Assembly (NCBI GenBank): GCA_044228875.1
Contig: JBGAUA010000201.1
Location: 1 to 5,681 of the forward strand
Direction: 5' to 3'
Length of the DNA stretch: 5,681 nt
Origin: Epilinea sp044228875
GTDB lineage: Bacteria; Chloroflexota; Anaerolineae; Epilineales; Epilineaceae
The first letter of the stretch is position 1. Each line of letters starts with the position of its first letter. Position numbers and translations under genes: made by a program. This document shows positions 4,538-5,681 of this stretch, piece after piece. The notes beneath the pieces are model-generated. The model did not search any database. It was not told the DNA's origin and saw nothing but the letters and a program-made list of their open reading frames with translations.

Positions 4538-5152
4538 ATGACCGCCCCGCTGATCCGTCTCCGCCGCCCCACCGACGCCGCCGTCCGCGCCTGGCTCGCC
4601 CTCTTGCCCGAGGCGCCGCCGCCCTACCCCGGTCCCGGAAGCACCCGAGGCGCAGCCGCCGAAGGATCACGCGCCCCGGGTGTGCCCGCCGACTGGAACC
4701 TGGACCATCGACGCATCCGTCTGGGCGATGGCGAGGCGCTCTATCAGGCCGCGCGCGCCGCGCTCTGGCGCTTCGTCCCGCTGGACATCGGCTGGGTGCA
4801 GCCGGTGACGACGGCTGACCGTCCGATCGCCGGAGGGCGCGGGGCGATGCTGGTCCGTGCCTTCGGCCTGTGGTGGATCAACGCCTGGCGAATCGTCTAT
4901 GTGGATGACGACATCGCCCTGGCCGGCGGCGGCCGGCGCTCGGCCTTCGCCTACGGCACCCTGGCGGCGCATGCGGAGCGCGGCGAGGAGCGCTTCCTGG
5001 TCGAGCTGCTACCCGATGGCGGAGTCTGGTACGACGTCCTGGCGTTCTCGCGCCCGCATCACTGGCTGGCGCGGCTCGGCGGGCCGGTGACACGCTGGCT
5101 GCAGCTGCGCTTCGGGCCGGCGTCGGGGGAGCGGATGCGGAAGGCAACATGA
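4538..5152 (+). CDS. DUF1990 (UPF0548) family protein
   Basis: The 204-residue protein shows the features I associate with DUF1990: a short N-terminal helix, DHRRIRLGDGEALYQAARAAL (~56-76) as the conserved entry helix, a central set of strands with WRIVYV (117-122), and the paired motifs FAYGTLAAHAERGEERF (137-153) and GGVWYDVLAFSRP (161-173), ending in a short helix (VTRWLQLRFGP). The family is small, cytoplasmic and of unknown function; its fold has been likened to lipid- or ligand-binding barrels, which I cannot confirm here. A Pro/Gly/Ala-rich insertion near residues 27-50 looks lineage-specific. The start at ATG 4538 is the first in frame at the conserved length; there is no SD, and a -10-like TATCAT sits just before it. 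Its stop overlaps the next gene's start by ATGA (5149-5152), so the two are translationally coupled and probably work together at the membrane. Confidence 0.85.
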   Translation: MTAPLIRLRRPTDAAVRAWLALLPEAPPPYPGPGSTRGAAAEGSRAPGVPADWNLDHRRIRLGDGEALYQAARAALWRFVPLDIGWVQPVTTADRPIAGGRGAMLVRAFGLWWINAWRIVYVDDDIALAGGGRRSAFAYGTLAAHAERGEERFLVELLPDGGVWYDVLAFSRPHHWLARLGGPVTRWLQLRFGPASGERMRKAT

Positions 5153-5681
5153 CAACGGAGCGACACGAGCAGCTGGCCGACCAGGCTTACGGATTCCGCC
5201 ACGTCATCCGCCGCGCATTGCTGCTCGGCCTTCCCTTCGTAGCTCAAGCCGCTTTCCTCGCGCCCGATTTCGGCGCCGGTGACGAGGGCGCCGTCCCCCT
5301 TGGTCGCTGGCTGCTGATCGTGCTCTGCGGCGGCATCGCCCTTGCGCTGATTCTGGCCCTTCCGCTGGCCGTGGCCGTCGGCAGACCCGCCGACGCCAGG
5401 GAGCTGCGGTGGTCGGCGACGGTCGTGGGCCTGCCCTGGGCTGTCGCCTTAGTTTTCGTCGCGTTGCGCTTCGAACTCGCCACCATCCCTTACGCCGCCT
5501 TCATCGCCGTCATCGCCTTGTCAGCGCTGCTTCCCGTGCGCCGCGAAGGTCAGGGATCCCCGGGCCTCCGTTCCTTGACCCTGCCGCAAGCCGTCGCCCG
5601 CTCCGCCCTCCTTCTCTCGCCGATCGGCGCCGCCTGGTTCGTGATGGACGCCTTCGGTATAGCGCCCCTCGGCTTCTCCCC
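5149..5681 (+). CDS. Multi-pass membrane protein, YndJ-like (N-terminal part, 3' end outside window)
   Basis: Starting at ATG 5149, which overlaps the DUF1990 stop by four bases, the frame stays open to the end of the window (177 full codons). The product has a short hydrophilic N-terminus, then hydrophobic segments at about residues 23-40, 53-78, 92-107, 111-130 and 152-168 separated by short charged loops (GRPADAREL, RREGQG), so it is an integral inner-membrane protein. The last visible stretch, GAAWFVMDAFGIAPLGFS, recalls the YndJ family, where a similar PLGF segment comes before a conserved histidine-rich helix; that helix would lie beyond the window. I recall YndJ and DUF1990 genes as neighbours elsewhere but cannot check this. 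A GGAAGG sequence four bases before ATG may serve as a close-spaced SD, and re-initiation from the upstream gene is likely. The membrane-protein call is firm, the family moderately so, and the function is unknown. Confidence 0.75.
   Translation, partial: MTTERHEQLADQAYGFRHVIRRALLLGLPFVAQAAFLAPDFGAGDEGAVPLGRWLLIVLCGGIALALILALPLAVAVGRPADARELRWSATVVGLPWAVALVFVALRFELATIPYAAFIAVIALSALLPVRREGQGSPGLRSLTLPQAVARSALLLSPIGAAWFVMDAFGIAPLGFS

Noticed and set aside
5244..5486. 80-codon minus-strand frame inside the membrane-protein gene
   Set aside because: It lies opposite a continuous hydrophobic reading frame that is coupled to the preceding gene; no SD or family motif.
1..5681. Mobile element, defence system or phage origin for the cassette
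   Set aside because: No transposase, integrase, terminal repeats, tRNA-adjacent site or nuclease is visible. E1-like proteins also occur in anti-phage operons, but there is no E2, JAB protease, ubiquitin-like or CD-NTase gene here.

Overview
The window is high-GC bacterial DNA with no rRNA, tRNA, CRISPR array or insertion sequence that I can see. The best lineage hint is the first, partial gene. Its product ends in a long Pro/Thr/Ala-rich linker and a terminal RIFLPRVV-type segment, a layout I associate with secreted proteins of Chloroflexota. That is an inference from one protein tail, not a firm assignment.

Layout: (1) 2-328, plus strand: the C-terminal end of a probable secreted alpha/beta-hydrolase. 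(2) 325-4262, minus strand: a three-gene unit read right to left. It encodes a class I SAM methyltransferase (4262-3471), a GNAT-fold FeeM-like N-acyl amino acid synthase (3408-2779) and a 782-residue protein (2673-325) that joins an E1/ThiF-like adenylating domain to a tryptophanase/tyrosine phenol-lyase-like PLP domain. Each gene has a good Shine-Dalgarno sequence. (3) 4263-4537: a GC-rich divergent intergenic region with a twice-repeated 10-bp palindrome. (4) 4538-5681, plus strand: a DUF1990 (UPF0548) protein, possibly on a leaderless transcript, overlapping by ATGA a multi-pass membrane protein that resembles YndJ and runs off the window.

The interesting part is the minus-strand cassette. 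An acyl-amino-acid synthase-like enzyme, an adenylating enzyme, a PLP enzyme and a methyltransferase together suggest a small pathway that builds a modified, possibly acylated, amino-acid product. The fusion protein is odd in three ways. Its extreme N-terminus looks like the N-terminal arm of tryptophanase/TPL, so the E1 domain may be inserted inside the lyase. The segment that carries the catalytic Tyr71 in TPL is replaced by a tandem 8-residue repeat. The E1 domain lacks the CxxC zinc pairs of MoeB/ThiF-type enzymes. The PLP lysine, the DATR motif and the carboxylate-binding Arg are kept. The domain is therefore probably an active PLP enzyme with changed chemistry, but the substrate cannot be read from this window. 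All family comparisons are from memory of reference sequences and were not computed.
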